Shown here: positions 25,863 to 34,905 of the stretch, piece by piece
Layout of the letters: each line of letters starts with the position of its first letter
Position numbering within the stretch: position 1 is the stretch's first letter
Assembly: GCA_910577835.1 (NCBI GenBank)
Contig: CAJTOU010000002.1
Span: forward strand, 21,185-85,184
DNA: 64,000 nucleotides
Direction of reading: 5' to 3'
Origin: an uncultured Lachnospiraceae bacterium
GTDB taxonomy: Bacteria > Bacillota_A > Clostridia > Lachnospirales > Lachnospiraceae
Made by a program: the position numbers and the translations under genes
The notes under the pieces: generated by a model
Told to the model about the DNA's origin: nothing
Seen by the model: only the letters and a program-made list of their open reading frames with translations
The model's database searches: none

Positions 25863-27746
25863 ATGAGAAGGAAAGGAAAAAAGGAACTTACATGGAAAAG
25901 GGTATATAAAGCCAATCAGCGCGCAATTAAGTTGATTTATACGCATTATCCTAAAATGGTGCTTTCACGTCTGATTTACACTGTCTGGACAGCACTTACG
26001 CCATATGTGGGGATTTATTGTTCGGCATTAATTATCGGAGAGCTTGCAGGCGGGAAGGATGCAGGGAAGCTTGCAGAGCTTGTCCTCTTTACACTGATTA
26101 TAGAAGCGGCTATTGCCTTTGTATCTGCCCTTTTATTAAAATGGCAGAATTCGGAAGGCGGAGGTATGTACCAGTATTTCCAAATTCAGCAGATATTTAC
26201 GAAGAAGCTGCTGGATATGGATTTTGTTAAGATTGATGAGGAGAAAACACATGAAATGCTCTCTTCCATAGAGCAGTATCAAAATGGAGGGGGATGGGGA
26301 TTGATTTCGCTCATAAGATGCTATGAAGTGGTTCTTTCTTCTGTATTTACATTTTTAGGCGGTATTACGTTAACCGTATCGCTTTTTACAAGCACAGTAC
26401 CAGAGAGCGCAGGAGCATATCAAATGCTGAATCATCCGCTCTTTATAGCGCTGATTATTTTTGTTATGCTTGCTGTTACATGGCTGTCGCCTGTACTGGC
26501 AACAAAAGCAGGAGAATATTGGGCTAAGAATGCGGATAAGCACAATCAGGAAAATCGGATATTTCGTTTCTATTCATTTTTTGGTCATAGACCCGAAATT
26601 GCGGCTGATGTGCGCATCTATCGTCAGGATTTGATAGGAGCGAAAAATATGGTTCTTAAAACGGGAGTATTTGAGTCTAAGGGATTATTTGCAGGATATG
26701 CCAGAGGACCGATGGGATTTTACAATGCGGCGTCGGCAGCGGTTTCCGTTTTGTTTACTGGAGTGATTTATTTATTTGTCTGTCTGAAAGCATGGGCAGG
26801 AGCCTTTGGAATCGGTTCTGTGACACAGTATGCTGCATCTGTAACAAAGGCGGCATCCGGTTTATCTTCTCTGATAGAAATAGCCGGAACTATGAGAAAT
26901 AATACTTTCTTTCTGGAAAAGACCTTTGAATTTCTTGATATTCCAAATCCTATGTATCAGGGAAGTCTGACTGTGGAAAAAAGAAGAGACAGGGATTATG
27001 AGGTGGAATTTCGCAATGTTTCCTTTCAATATCCGGGGAGCACAAGCTATGCGCTTAAAAATGTCAGTATGAAGTTTCGTATCGGGGAGCGTCTTGCAGT
27101 GGTAGGAAGAAACGGAAGCGGAAAAACTACCTTTATCAAGCTGCTCTGCCGGCTGTATGACCCAACAGAGGGCGAAATCCTTTTAAACGGAATTAATATC
27201 CGAAAATATAATTATCTGGACTATCTGTCTATATTTTCTGTGGTATTTCAGGATTTTAAACTATTTTCGTTCCCGCTTGGGCAAAATGTTGCCGCAAGCT
27301 GTTCCTATGATAAAGAACAGGTGATAAGCAGTCTGCAAAAGGCTGGATTTGGAGAGAGGCTTTCAGAGCTGCCAGACGGTACAGAGACATATTTGTATAA
27401 GGATTTCAGCGAGAATGGAGTTGATATTTCAGGCGGAGAGGCTCAGAAAATCGCGCTTGCCCGTTCACTGTATAAGGATTCGCCATTTATTATACTAGAC
27501 GAGCCTACGGCGGCGTTGGACCCAGTTGCGGAAGCGGATATTTATACAAGGTTTAATGAGGTGGTGGGGGATAAGACAGCGATATATATCAGCCACAGGT
27601 TGTCTTCATGCCAGTTTTGCGATGAGATTGCGGTTTTTGATAACGGAGAAATTGTACAGCAGGGAAGCCATGAAAAGCTGGTGGAAGATGAAGAAGGGAA
27701 ATATTATGAACTGTGGCGAGCGCAGGCACAGTATTATACGGAATAG
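25863..27746 (+). CDS. ABC exporter, fused permease and ATPase (second subunit)
   Basis: 627 residues from the ATG at 25863, which has AAGGAG directly upstream. The same frame is open back to 25770 inside the preceding gene, but that part lacks a good site. It has six helices in about 30-330, then an ATPase with Walker A GRNGSGKTT, signature ISGGEAQK, Walker B FIILDEPTAALD and H-loop ISHR. The Walker B Asp is followed by Glu, so this site looks catalytically competent, as does the partner's. It starts 22 bases after the first subunit. Together they should form one exporter in the membrane. Confidence 0.92.
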   Translation: MRRKGKKELTWKRVYKANQRAIKLIYTHYPKMVLSRLIYTVWTALTPYVGIYCSALIIGELAGGKDAGKLAELVLFTLIIEAAIAFVSALLLKWQNSEGGGMYQYFQIQQIFTKKLLDMDFVKIDEEKTHEMLSSIEQYQNGGGWGLISLIRCYEVVLSSVFTFLGGITLTVSLFTSTVPESAGAYQMLNHPLFIALIIFVMLAVTWLSPVLATKAGEYWAKNADKHNQENRIFRFYSFFGHRPEIAADVRIYRQDLIGAKNMVLKTGVFESKGLFAGYARGPMGFYNAASAAVSVLFTGVIYLFVCLKAWAGAFGIGSVTQYAASVTKAASGLSSLIEIAGTMRNNTFFLEKTFEFLDIPNPMYQGSLTVEKRRDRDYEVEFRNVSFQYPGSTSYALKNVSMKFRIGERLAVVGRNGSGKTTFIKLLCRLYDPTEGEILLNGINIRKYNYLDYLSIFSVVFQDFKLFSFPLGQNVAASCSYDKEQVISSLQKAGFGERLSELPDGTETYLYKDFSENGVDISGGEAQKIALARSLYKDSPFIILDEPTAALDPVAEADIYTRFNEVVGDKTAIYISHRLSSCQFCDEIAVFDNGEIVQQGSHEKLVEDEEGKYYELWRAQAQYYTE

Positions 27747-27966
27747 GTCCATAAAGGATGCAAGCTGTTATAATTTGCTTTAAGATTTTTCAAATTGCAA
27801 AACTAATAGTTGCTATCATATAAGATGATTGCTATAATATATTATATTTTTTGGAATATCAGCAACCTCAGGTTGCCAAAGAGTCTGAAAGAGCAACTCT
27901 GAAATGGTGTATTTTAATTTTCATATCTGATATACTTCGTTTGAAATCAAAAAGGAGGTAAAAAAT

Positions 27967-28656
27967 ATGGGATTTGGAAAGAATATACAGTTTTTAAGAA
28001 GATTGTATGGAAAAATCACGCAGGAAGAACTGGCGGAAAAAATGAATGTTTCCAGACAGACAATATCAAAATGGGAATTAGAAACAGCTTTTCCAGAAAT
28101 GGAAAAGGCGATACAGCTTTGCATATTATTTTCTTGTTCCTTGGACGATTTAATGCTGAAGGATATGAATTACTATGATGATGAGGCATATACAGATATC
28201 AGGGTAGAAGATATTGGCCCGCTGAAGTATGTAAAATATGCCGTATTCAGCAAAGAGCCAGAAGAGGATGCAATTAGGCATCTACAGGAATGGGCGATAT
28301 CTGCAGGAATCAATAAGCCAGAAATCATCGGATGGAATTTTCCATATTTATCACAAGAACAGGTAAATGTATTTCATATGCATGGGTATGAAGCGGCGTG
28401 CATTTTACCAGAGGATTTTGATAAAACAGATTTGGAAGTATATATGCAGGAGAAACAGAGGTATGCAGCTATTACTATCGGAGAATCTTCAAAGGATTCA
28501 TTTATTATAATTCCCAATGCATATAAAACACTTCAATATTATATAGAAGTAAATGGAATGAAAGAAAAAAGAGAAAAAGGAATTCTATCATGTTTTGAAA
28601 AGGAATATGACAAAGACGGATGGCATATGGACATATATATTGCTGTTGAGCCGTAA
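27967..28656 (+). CDS. XRE-type HTH regulator with GyrI/AraC-like effector domain
   Basis: A 229-residue protein. Residues about 8-62 form the Cro/C1 helix-turn-helix, with the recognition part KMNVSRQTISKWE. Residues about 75-229 have the order of strands of the GyrI-like/AraC effector-binding fold (IGPLKYVKYAVF start, a central helix, YKTLQYYIEVNG and WHMDIYIAVEP at the end). Such proteins bind small molecules and switch transcription. AAGGAGG precedes the ATG. The upstream gap 27747-27966 has a promoter-like AT-rich stretch but no clear operator. It stands alone, so the target is unknown. Confidence 0.85.
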   Translation: MGFGKNIQFLRRLYGKITQEELAEKMNVSRQTISKWELETAFPEMEKAIQLCILFSCSLDDLMLKDMNYYDDEAYTDIRVEDIGPLKYVKYAVFSKEPEEDAIRHLQEWAISAGINKPEIIGWNFPYLSQEQVNVFHMHGYEAACILPEDFDKTDLEVYMQEKQRYAAITIGESSKDSFIIIPNAYKTLQYYIEVNGMKEKREKGILSCFEKEYDKDGWHMDIYIAVEP

Positions 28657-28789
28657 GGCTTATATGGGACAAAACTATTAAGAGTATGGTTACAATTTCA
28701 TTAGATAGCAGATTGTAAGGTCCAAAAATAGAAAATGTGGTATAATTTCCTGTGAAATAAAAAAGAATGTAGGAGCAGGAAAGTTTGAA

Positions 28790-29710
28790 ATGGAAAAAGA
28801 CAGAATTTTATCAATATTACAAGAAAATTATGATTATAAAATAACAGATATCGAGTTTTTAAGAGATAGTGGAGGAATTGTTTATATTGTAAACAGTACA
28901 GAGCAGAAATTTTTACTGAAAATTACAAAAAAAGCTTTTCAGGATACGATTCTGCAATCTGTAAAGGTCATATGCTATCTTTTCGAAAATAATTTTCCTG
29001 TTCCTGCTGTGATAAAAACAAAAGCTGGAACACCCATACTGGAAATTTCAAAGGAAAAAGAGAAATATTTGTTTATTTTATACGAATATATTCAGGGCAA
29101 AGAGCCCGAACTTACTCTATATGCAAAAAAAGCAGGGCAACTCGCAGGGCAGCTTCATAAGCTGCTCTGTGACTATAAAGGCGATTTGGTAAAACGTGAA
29201 TTTCACTTTTTTATCGAACGTTATATAGACATACTGCGCGAAAAAGAATATTCCAGAATCAATGACTATGCTGACCTTGGTAAGAAGCTCTGGGAACATG
29301 TTAAAGATTCTCCAATGGGTGTTTGTCATGGGGATTTTCATCGGGGAAATCTGCTGGAAACAGCAGGTGGAAAACTTTATCTAATTGATTTTGATACTGT
29401 GTGTATTGCTCCGCGTATGTTTGATATAGTAACCATGTGTGATATAACAGATTATTTTCATCTGAAATCTGATGATATTAAAACAACAGCAAAGGTTTAT
29501 AAAAATTTTTTGACAGGCTATGTTTCCGAAAATTATTTATCAGAAGTAGAACAATCTTCTTTTCAGTATTGGGCAGCTATCCGGCATTTTCAGCTTCAGG
29601 CTACGATTGTTGAAGTATATGGAATAGACTGTATTGACAATCATTTTATTGATGAACAGTTAAAATGGCTGAAAAGCTGGTGCGAGCAGTCTCCTGTTAT
29701 ATTTATATAA
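28790..29710 (+). CDS. Aminoglycoside phosphotransferase-like kinase
   Basis: A 306-residue protein of the APH/choline kinase/homoserine kinase fold. The N-lobe has a nucleotide-binding Lys in FLLKITKKAF. The hinge is ILYEYIQGKEPE. The catalytic loop CHGDFHRGN and the Mg-binding LIDFDT are intact. The C-terminal helices contain RHFQLQATIVE. Members phosphorylate small hydroxylated compounds such as homoserine, choline, fructosamine or aminoglycosides. The substrate cannot be chosen from sequence. The N-lobe glycine loop is short (SGGIVYIV). No partner genes lie on either side. Confidence 0.87.
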   Translation: MEKDRILSILQENYDYKITDIEFLRDSGGIVYIVNSTEQKFLLKITKKAFQDTILQSVKVICYLFENNFPVPAVIKTKAGTPILEISKEKEKYLFILYEYIQGKEPELTLYAKKAGQLAGQLHKLLCDYKGDLVKREFHFFIERYIDILREKEYSRINDYADLGKKLWEHVKDSPMGVCHGDFHRGNLLETAGGKLYLIDFDTVCIAPRMFDIVTMCDITDYFHLKSDDIKTTAKVYKNFLTGYVSENYLSEVEQSSFQYWAAIRHFQLQATIVEVYGIDCIDNHFIDEQLKWLKSWCEQSPVIFI

Positions 29711-29899
29711 TATTTTATTCATTGTGCCGGTTTATCCCCATCTTTACAGGTGTAAGATAAATCGGCATACACTATAAGTTGTTATAATCTGATTTCTATG
29801 TTATCATATATTCACAGTAAAAAGTATATTCACCATAGAAACGAACAGAAAAGAATCATCCATTTTTTAGTGAAGCAGTTTACAAAAGAGAGGACAAAT

Positions 29900-30817
29900 A
29901 TGAAAATAGACCGCTTAATTGGCATTATAATGATTTTACTGCAAAAGGATAAAGTCACGGCCCCTGAACTGGCAGAACGTTTTGAGGTATCAAGACGTAC
30001 GATTAACAGAGATATTGATGATATCTGCAAAGCAGGTATTCCAATTATCACTGTACAGGGAAGTAAAGGTGGCATTTCTATTTCCGACAGTTATAAAATA
30101 GATAAGGCTCTTCTGAATAACGATGAACTGCAAGCTGTTTTTTCCGGCTTAAAAGGCATTGACAGTATATCAAAAAACTCATATCTGACAAGAATGACTG
30201 AAAAATTATCAAGCAGGCAGAATCATATCGAGATAGATAATACTATTATCATAGACCTTGCTTCTCACTATCAGAAGCCTTTGACACAGAAAATAGAATT
30301 TATTAAAACCGCAATCCAGCACAGACAATGTATTTCCTTTCAATATTATTATATAAAGGGGGAGGGTATCAGACAGATTGAGCCATATCATCTGATATTC
30401 AGGTGGTCCTCGTGGTATGTATTTGGATATTGTCTTGACAGAGAAGCATATCGGCTTTTTAAGTTAAATCGTTTGTGGAATATCTGTTTTTTAGAAAAAA
30501 GTTTTACACTCCGTAAAATACCAGAACAAGCATTGCAGTTTGATGATTATTTTTCATCAGGCTCAATTCATCTCAAGGCGCTGTTTTCGCCAAGTGAAAA
30601 GTATCGTTTGATTGAAGAATATGGAGTTGACAGCTATGATATCACAGACACCGGAGAGCTTCTTTTAGAGCGTGACTTTGTAAGCTATGAAAATATGAGG
30701 TCATGGATATTCAGCTTTGGAGATAAGGTTGCTGTTATTGAACCGGTTCAGCTTTTGGAAGACAGAAGAAGACAGGCAGAAAATATTATAAAAAGCGAAA
30801 ACATCAGAAACACATAA
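29900..30817 (+). CDS. HTH/WYL-domain transcriptional regulator (YafY type)
   Basis: 305 residues from the ATG at 29900. The open frame upstream to 29798 is Lys/His-rich and has no plausible binding site. An N-terminal winged helix-turn-helix (LAERFEVSRRTINRDIDDI, about 20-40) is followed by the IITVQGSKGGISI strand pair of the HTH_11 type. The WYL domain (about 130-210) contains IEPYHLIFRWSSWYVFGYC and the C-terminal WCX extension follows. WYL domains bind ligands, often nucleic acids or nucleotides. A long stem (29726-29736 with 29756-29766) sits between this gene and the upstream kinase gene. Confidence 0.9.
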   Translation: MKIDRLIGIIMILLQKDKVTAPELAERFEVSRRTINRDIDDICKAGIPIITVQGSKGGISISDSYKIDKALLNNDELQAVFSGLKGIDSISKNSYLTRMTEKLSSRQNHIEIDNTIIIDLASHYQKPLTQKIEFIKTAIQHRQCISFQYYYIKGEGIRQIEPYHLIFRWSSWYVFGYCLDREAYRLFKLNRLWNICFLEKSFTLRKIPEQALQFDDYFSSGSIHLKALFSPSEKYRLIEEYGVDSYDITDTGELLLERDFVSYENMRSWIFSFGDKVAVIEPVQLLEDRRRQAENIIKSENIRNT

Positions 30818-30931
30818 TACAAAAAAATAAAAACAAGACATACAGATGTCATGTTTGCTGTGTTAGTCTGTGTATTGTTCCATTGAACTAATATAAATGG
30901 GATAGTATAAACAAAATCAGGAGGTCTTAAG

Positions 30932-31195
30932 ATGATGGTTGAATCAAGATGTGGAATACTGTGCAGCGAATGTGGTTATCGTGAAACAATGGGGTGTAAG
31001 GGTTGTATAAATATAGACAAGCCATTTTGGGGAGACAGTTGTTCTGTAAAATCGTGCTGTGAGAAAAAGAAGAAAAATCATTGCGGAGAATGTGAGGATT
31101 TTGTCTGTTCTGCATTACACAGCTTTGCTTATGATAAAGAGCAGGGAGATAACGGACTAAGAATAGAGCAGTGTAAAAAATGGACTGAAAACTGA
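30932..31195 (+). CDS. DUF3795 cysteine-rich protein
   Basis: An 87-residue protein with 12 cysteines in the DUF3795 arrangement: CGILCSECGY near the start, CKGC around 28-31 and CGECEDFVC in the second half. The pattern suggests one or two zinc sites. The function of the family is unknown. It is often found beside regulators and immunity-like genes. AGGAGG precedes an ATG-ATG pair at 30932 and 30935, either of which could be used. A related gene lies at 43475-43780. Confidence 0.88.
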   Translation: MMVESRCGILCSECGYRETMGCKGCINIDKPFWGDSCSVKSCCEKKKKNHCGECEDFVCSALHSFAYDKEQGDNGLRIEQCKKWTEN

Positions 31196-31201
31196 TAATT
31201 C

Positions 31202-31263
31202 AAATCTGTAAATATTTAAATCTGTAAATATTTAAATCTGTAAATATTTAAATCTGTAAATTA
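31202..31263. repeat. 16 bp tandem repeat, about 3.8 copies
   Basis: AAATCTGTAAATATTT is repeated head to tail at 31202, 31218 and 31234, with a fourth partial copy at 31250. It starts just after the DUF3795 stop codon. Copies are identical, so the array is young or slips in copy number. There are no spacers, so it is not a CRISPR. Confidence 0.95.
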
Positions 31264-31269
31264 TTACAC

Positions 31270-31310
31270 AATCGGGCAGGAGAACAATTTTCCTGTCTGA
31301 TTGCTTTTTA
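31270..31310 (+). terminator. Terminator after DUF3795 gene
   Basis: AATCGGGCAGGA and TCCTGTCTGATT pair as a stem of about 12 bp with G-U pairs, followed by GCTTTTTATT. Confidence 0.8.
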
Positions 31311-31470
31311 TTGTAGTTGAAAAGATATTCAATTACTGATTGTTTTACAATTCTCCGGTTTTGGATTAAAATAATTTCATACAATACAGAAATAAAAAGG
31401 ATATCATATTTTATTTTGAAAATCCTATTGTAGATGTATTAGTAAATAATTGATAAAAGGAGATGTATAT

Positions 31471-32295
31471 ATGAATATTACAGATTTTGGAGAAAAAATA
31501 TCCAAATGCCGTCAAAATCAAAACATGACACAGGAGGAGTTTGCAGCAAAGCTTTGTGTGACACCGCAGGCGGTTTCACGTTGGGAAAGAAATCAGAGTC
31601 TGCCGGATATTACCATACTTCAGGATATATGCAGAATATTAAATATCAGCGCGGATTACCTGCTGAATATTGAAAGTGCACAGATATCAGAGAATTATGA
31701 TACCGAAGTATTTCATCAGGTTATGGCAATTTTGAGAAGCTGCGATGAACCGGTCAGCCTGCAGTTTGGAGAAGGATTTTTAGAACTTTTTATGCAAAAT
31801 ACATGGAAAGAATACGTTGTAGAACAGCGGAATCATCTTGCAGTAGAAGGATTTCTGCTTCCGACAGTGAAAGTTATGGACCAGTTAAGATTGAATAAAA
31901 ATGAAATACAGATTGTTTCTTACCACAAAGTTCTTTATAAAGAAATAATAGCGGAAATTACGGAAAATACCGGCAGGGAAATCATAGAAAAGCTTGGAAG
32001 TGTAGTGAAAGAAAATTATGCACATGTTTTAAATGCTCAGATTGTAAAAATATTGACTGATAATTTAAAAATTTCATATCCGGCGCAGATTGAAGGTATT
32101 GTACCGGAGAAAATATCTTACAGCCTGCTTCTGGAGATTTTAAAATATTTTGTTAGCAGAGGAAATACAATGATTCATCTTGTAAAGCTGATTGAGTTTG
32201 TAGAGCGTGAATTGAGAAAACAGCCGGAGCTGACGGCACAAGAGCTGGCAGAAGGGGCAGAAAAATGGCTGATAGAAACTATTTATAAGCAATAA
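31471..32295 (+). CDS. XRE HTH protein fused to an FlhA C-terminal-like domain
   Basis: 274 residues from the ATG at 31471, set by AAAGGAGATG. Residues about 5-60 are a Cro/C1 helix-turn-helix with KLCVTPQAVSRWERN. From about 85 on the sequence follows the cytoplasmic domain of the flagellar export gate FlhA (FHIPEP family). EPVSLQFGEGFLELF matches the start of that domain. VEGFLLPTVKVMDQLRLNKN matches its LGFVVPPVRIRDN-type block. The part with ENYAHVLNAQIVKILTDNLK and the following helices matches the C-terminal helical region. No membrane segments are present and no flagellar genes are nearby. A regulator built on an export-gate fold is likely. Its ligand is unknown. Confidence 0.75.
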   Translation: MNITDFGEKISKCRQNQNMTQEEFAAKLCVTPQAVSRWERNQSLPDITILQDICRILNISADYLLNIESAQISENYDTEVFHQVMAILRSCDEPVSLQFGEGFLELFMQNTWKEYVVEQRNHLAVEGFLLPTVKVMDQLRLNKNEIQIVSYHKVLYKEIIAEITENTGREIIEKLGSVVKENYAHVLNAQIVKILTDNLKISYPAQIEGIVPEKISYSLLLEILKYFVSRGNTMIHLVKLIEFVERELRKQPELTAQELAEGAEKWLIETIYKQ

Positions 32296-32377
32296 CAAAT
32301 GTTATATGCCGGCAGACAGTTTGCTGTTTCAGGAACATTTTCAGATAATGAAAATTAAAAAAATGGGCGGATATTCA

Positions 32378-32420
32378 GAAGCCTTCTCTGAAAGAAGTAT
32401 AATCAGGGAAGACTTCTTTA
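32378..32420 (+). terminator. Terminator after XRE-FlhA gene
   Basis: GAAGCCTTCTCTGA and TCAGGGAAGACTTC pair over 14 positions with one mismatch and one G-U pair, followed by TTTA. Confidence 0.75.
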
Positions 32421-32511
32421 TATTTGTCATGAAATTTTTGTGTGTTATTCAAAAAATTGTAATTAATATTTGTGATAGCTTATGTCAGATAAAATATCAA
32501 CAGAAAGTATA

Positions 32512-32540
32512 TTGCAATATAACTGTGAAAATGATATAAT
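32512..32540 (+). promoter_or_regulatory. Promoter of GNAT gene, copy of a shared element
   Basis: TTGCAA (32512-32517) and TATAAT (32535-32540) have a 17 bp spacer that ends TGTGAAAATGA. TTTGAAACAGTTTTT follows downstream. The same arrangement occurs at 39640-39668. The rest of the 390 bp gap 32296-32685 holds the terminator above and AT-rich DNA. Confidence 0.6.
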
Positions 32541-32685
32541 AAATCATTAATTTTTGAAACAGTTTTTCAACAGAATATCAGAACTTTTTGAGGGATTTTA
32601 AAACTTTTCAGAAATTTTTCAGTGTGCTGTTTTTGTAAGCAGATGTGCTATATAGAAGATGACTATAAAGGATTGGAGGTTATTT

Positions 32686-33255
32686 ATGGAACATAAAGGA
32701 ACTGTTGTACTTGAAACAAAACGTCTTATTTTAAGACCTTTTTGTATGGAGGATTTAGAACAGATTTATTATAACTGCTGGAGTGATAAAGATGTATGGA
32801 AATGGACAAATTATGTTCCTATGAACAGTGTGGAGGATGTGATAAATACCGCTAATATGTTTACAGAAAACTGGCTGGGCGCATATCAGAGGCCAAATCG
32901 ATACAGTTGGGCGATTCAGCTAAAAGAGAGCGGCGAAGTAATCGGCAGATATTTTGGCATGAATCCCGATGATAAAGTAAGTCAGGTGGAATTGGCTTAT
33001 GAAATGGGAAAAGAATGGTGGAACAAGGGGCTTATGACAGAGGCAACAAAAAAGGTGATAGATTTCTTTTTTCGTGAAGTAGGATTCAATCGTATATATG
33101 CGTATCATGCGGGTGGAAATCCTGCTTCCGGAAGAGTTATGCAGAAATGTAATATGGTGTATGAGGGTACGCTCAGACAGGCGGGCCGATGTAATAATGG
33201 AATAATTGACAAAGTATGTTATTCTATTCTGCTCAGCGAATATTTTTCGGAATGA
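32686..33255 (+). CDS. GNAT N-acetyltransferase (RimJ/RimL type)
   Basis: 189 residues from the ATG at 32686, which has TTGGAGG upstream. The frame is open to 32659 but without a site. It begins with the ETKRLILRPFCMEDLEQIY signature of the RimJ/RimL-like acetyltransferase_3 group. The acetyl-CoA site is ELAYEMGKEWWNKGLMTEA, followed by a helix and the NPASGRVMQKCNMVYEGTLRQ block. It probably acetylates an amino group of a small molecule or protein N-terminus. The gene lies 54 bases before the two-component genes and may be co-transcribed with them from the promoter at 32512. Confidence 0.92.
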   Translation: MEHKGTVVLETKRLILRPFCMEDLEQIYYNCWSDKDVWKWTNYVPMNSVEDVINTANMFTENWLGAYQRPNRYSWAIQLKESGEVIGRYFGMNPDDKVSQVELAYEMGKEWWNKGLMTEATKKVIDFFFREVGFNRIYAYHAGGNPASGRVMQKCNMVYEGTLRQAGRCNNGIIDKVCYSILLSEYFSE

Positions 33256-33309
33256 TACTGTCAATAAACGATTTCTAAATAACAATATTTATAAGAAGGG
33301 ATTATAGCT

Positions 33310-33984
33310 ATGCGTATTTTATTGGCAGAAGATGAAAAAGATTTAAATAAAATTATTACTCAAAAACTGTCCGCAGACGGCTACTCTGTGGATAGCTGTT
33401 TTGATGGCGAAGAAGCTATTGAGTATCTGAATTCAGCAGATTATGATGCGGTAATACTGGATATTATGATGCCAAAGGTTGATGGTTTTGCTGTTCTGCG
33501 ACATCTGCGGCAGCAGAAAAAGGATACGCCGGTACTGTTTCTGACCGCACGCGATGCGGTTTCAGACCGTGTAAAGGGGTTAGACAGCGGCGCAGATGAT
33601 TATTTAATCAAGCCTTTTTCCTTCGAGGAGCTTGGGGCAAGACTGCGGGCGATGACAAGAAAAAAATTCGGTATGACAGATAATCTTCTGACAGTTGCAG
33701 ATTTGGTGGTTGATACTGCCTCACATACCGTCAAACGGGGAGACAGGGAAATTACACTGTCAGCAAAGGAATATCATCTCTTGGAATATCTGATGAGAAA
33801 CCGCGGAATTGTTTTATCAAGGGAAAAGATAGAAAATCATATCTGGAATTTTGAATATGAGGGAGGTACAAATGTGGTGGATGTTTATATCAGTTATCTC
33901 AGAAAGAAAATAGACAGTGATTCTGAAAATAAACTGATTCATACCATTCGGGGGAGCGGGTATGTACTGAGGGAAAAATCATGA
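33310..33984 (+). CDS. OmpR family response regulator
   Basis: A 224-residue protein. The receiver domain (1-118) has Glu7/Asp8, phosphoacceptor Asp51 in VILDIMMPK, Thr in FLTARD and Lys in IKPFS. The winged helix of the OmpR/PhoB class (about 128-222) shows HTVKRGDREITLSAKEYHLL and the VDVYISYLRKKID recognition helix, ending IRGSGYVLRE. It overlaps the start of the sensor kinase by four bases. It probably regulates the PepSY genes downstream and perhaps its own operon. Confidence 0.95.
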   Translation: MRILLAEDEKDLNKIITQKLSADGYSVDSCFDGEEAIEYLNSADYDAVILDIMMPKVDGFAVLRHLRQQKKDTPVLFLTARDAVSDRVKGLDSGADDYLIKPFSFEELGARLRAMTRKKFGMTDNLLTVADLVVDTASHTVKRGDREITLSAKEYHLLEYLMRNRGIVLSREKIENHIWNFEYEGGTNVVDVYISYLRKKIDSDSENKLIHTIRGSGYVLREKS

Positions 33985-34304
33985 AAAATTTATCTATCAG
34001 GCTGAAAATTACAATATGGTTTTCTGCAATACTGGTTCTGGTAGTCGGGATTACATTTACGACGATTTTTTGGATTAACCGCTCCGTAATGCAAAAAAAT
34101 ATAAAAGATAACTTGATAAAGACGGTAGAGGATAATGTAGACGAAGTAGAATTTTTTGACAGCTTAAATGAAGATTCCATAGATTATGACGGGGATATTT
34201 ATATTTCTTATAAAGACGGACTTCTGGAAATAGATGATGATTTTTTAGATAAGGTTAACGGGATAATTACAGCATTGTATTCCGAAAACGGAACCCTGCT
34301 TTAT
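33981..34304 (+). CDS. Sensor histidine kinase, 5' exon (interrupted by IStron)
   Basis: This encodes residues 1-108 of a membrane sensor kinase. It has a basic start, a transmembrane helix (about 12-33, WFSAILVLVVGITFTTIFWI) and the first part of an acidic extracellular sensor region ending SENGTLLY. In the unspliced message a TAG follows directly at 34305-34307, where the inserted element begins. The extracellular part resumes, in the correct phase, at 36284. Joining the two gives a complete kinase of 470 residues. Without splicing only a short anchored fragment is made. Confidence 0.85.
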
Positions 34305-34905
34305 TAGAAGTGTCAAAAATACTCGTGGCTTTAGCCATGAGATAAATTGCCATGATATAGTAAGCATATAGAGAAATCTGTATGTAGCCGCAGTCTACAC
34401 TGCGCAACTAAGAAACTGAACTGCTGGAACAATGCCTAAAGCTAATTCAACTACAACGCAATACCTAAGTTGATGACATTCAATATGGTATAAACGTGAA
34501 CGTGGCGAAAGCAGAAAAAATGAATTAGATAGTGCAGGGTTAAATCCTAAACACCTTTAAAATGGCAAATCAGCAGGTAAGCTCGAAAGAGAAACTTCAA
34601 CGACTATTCCTCTTGAGGGAAGTACAGCACAAGCGATGGGTGTTGGAAGTGGTTTCGCCTAAGTCTTAGAGATAAGATATGGATAAGATATAGTCTGTGC
34701 TTATGTGAAAGCATAAGAAGTTCATAAGAGAACTGTATGGGAAGTAGCGTTCCTGTATGAACGACAACCTCTGATACGATGAAACGAACAGGGTTCTAAT
34801 GTGTATTTTCATCTATCGTATAAAAAACAACATTATTTTTAAAACAATATTTCATTTTATAGTAAAATATGCTATAATTACCTTGTAGAAAAGAGGTGAT
34901 TATAA
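34305..34905 (+). ncRNA. Group I intron ribozyme, 5' portion of the IStron
   Basis: Conserved group I core elements are visible in order. A Q-like AAATCAGCAGGTAAGC is at 34567-34582. An R-like ACTTCAACGACTA is near 34594-34606. An S-like AAGATATAGTC is at 34685-34695. R and S would pair as P7, which holds the guanosine cofactor. A P1 helix can form between the exon end TTTAT (34300-34304) and GTAAG (34360-34364), with a U-G pair at the splice site. A stable hairpin (34322-34341) sits in the P1 loop. The 3' splice site is at the far end, 36283, so tnpB and the right end lie inside the intron. Confidence 0.85.

Noticed and set aside
31202..31263. Possible CRISPR array
   Set aside because: The 16 bp units follow each other directly with no spacers, and no cas genes are present.
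32306..32539. 77-codon plus-strand ORF after the XRE-FlhA gene
   Set aside because: It spans the terminator and promoter, has no ribosome site and no recognisable composition.
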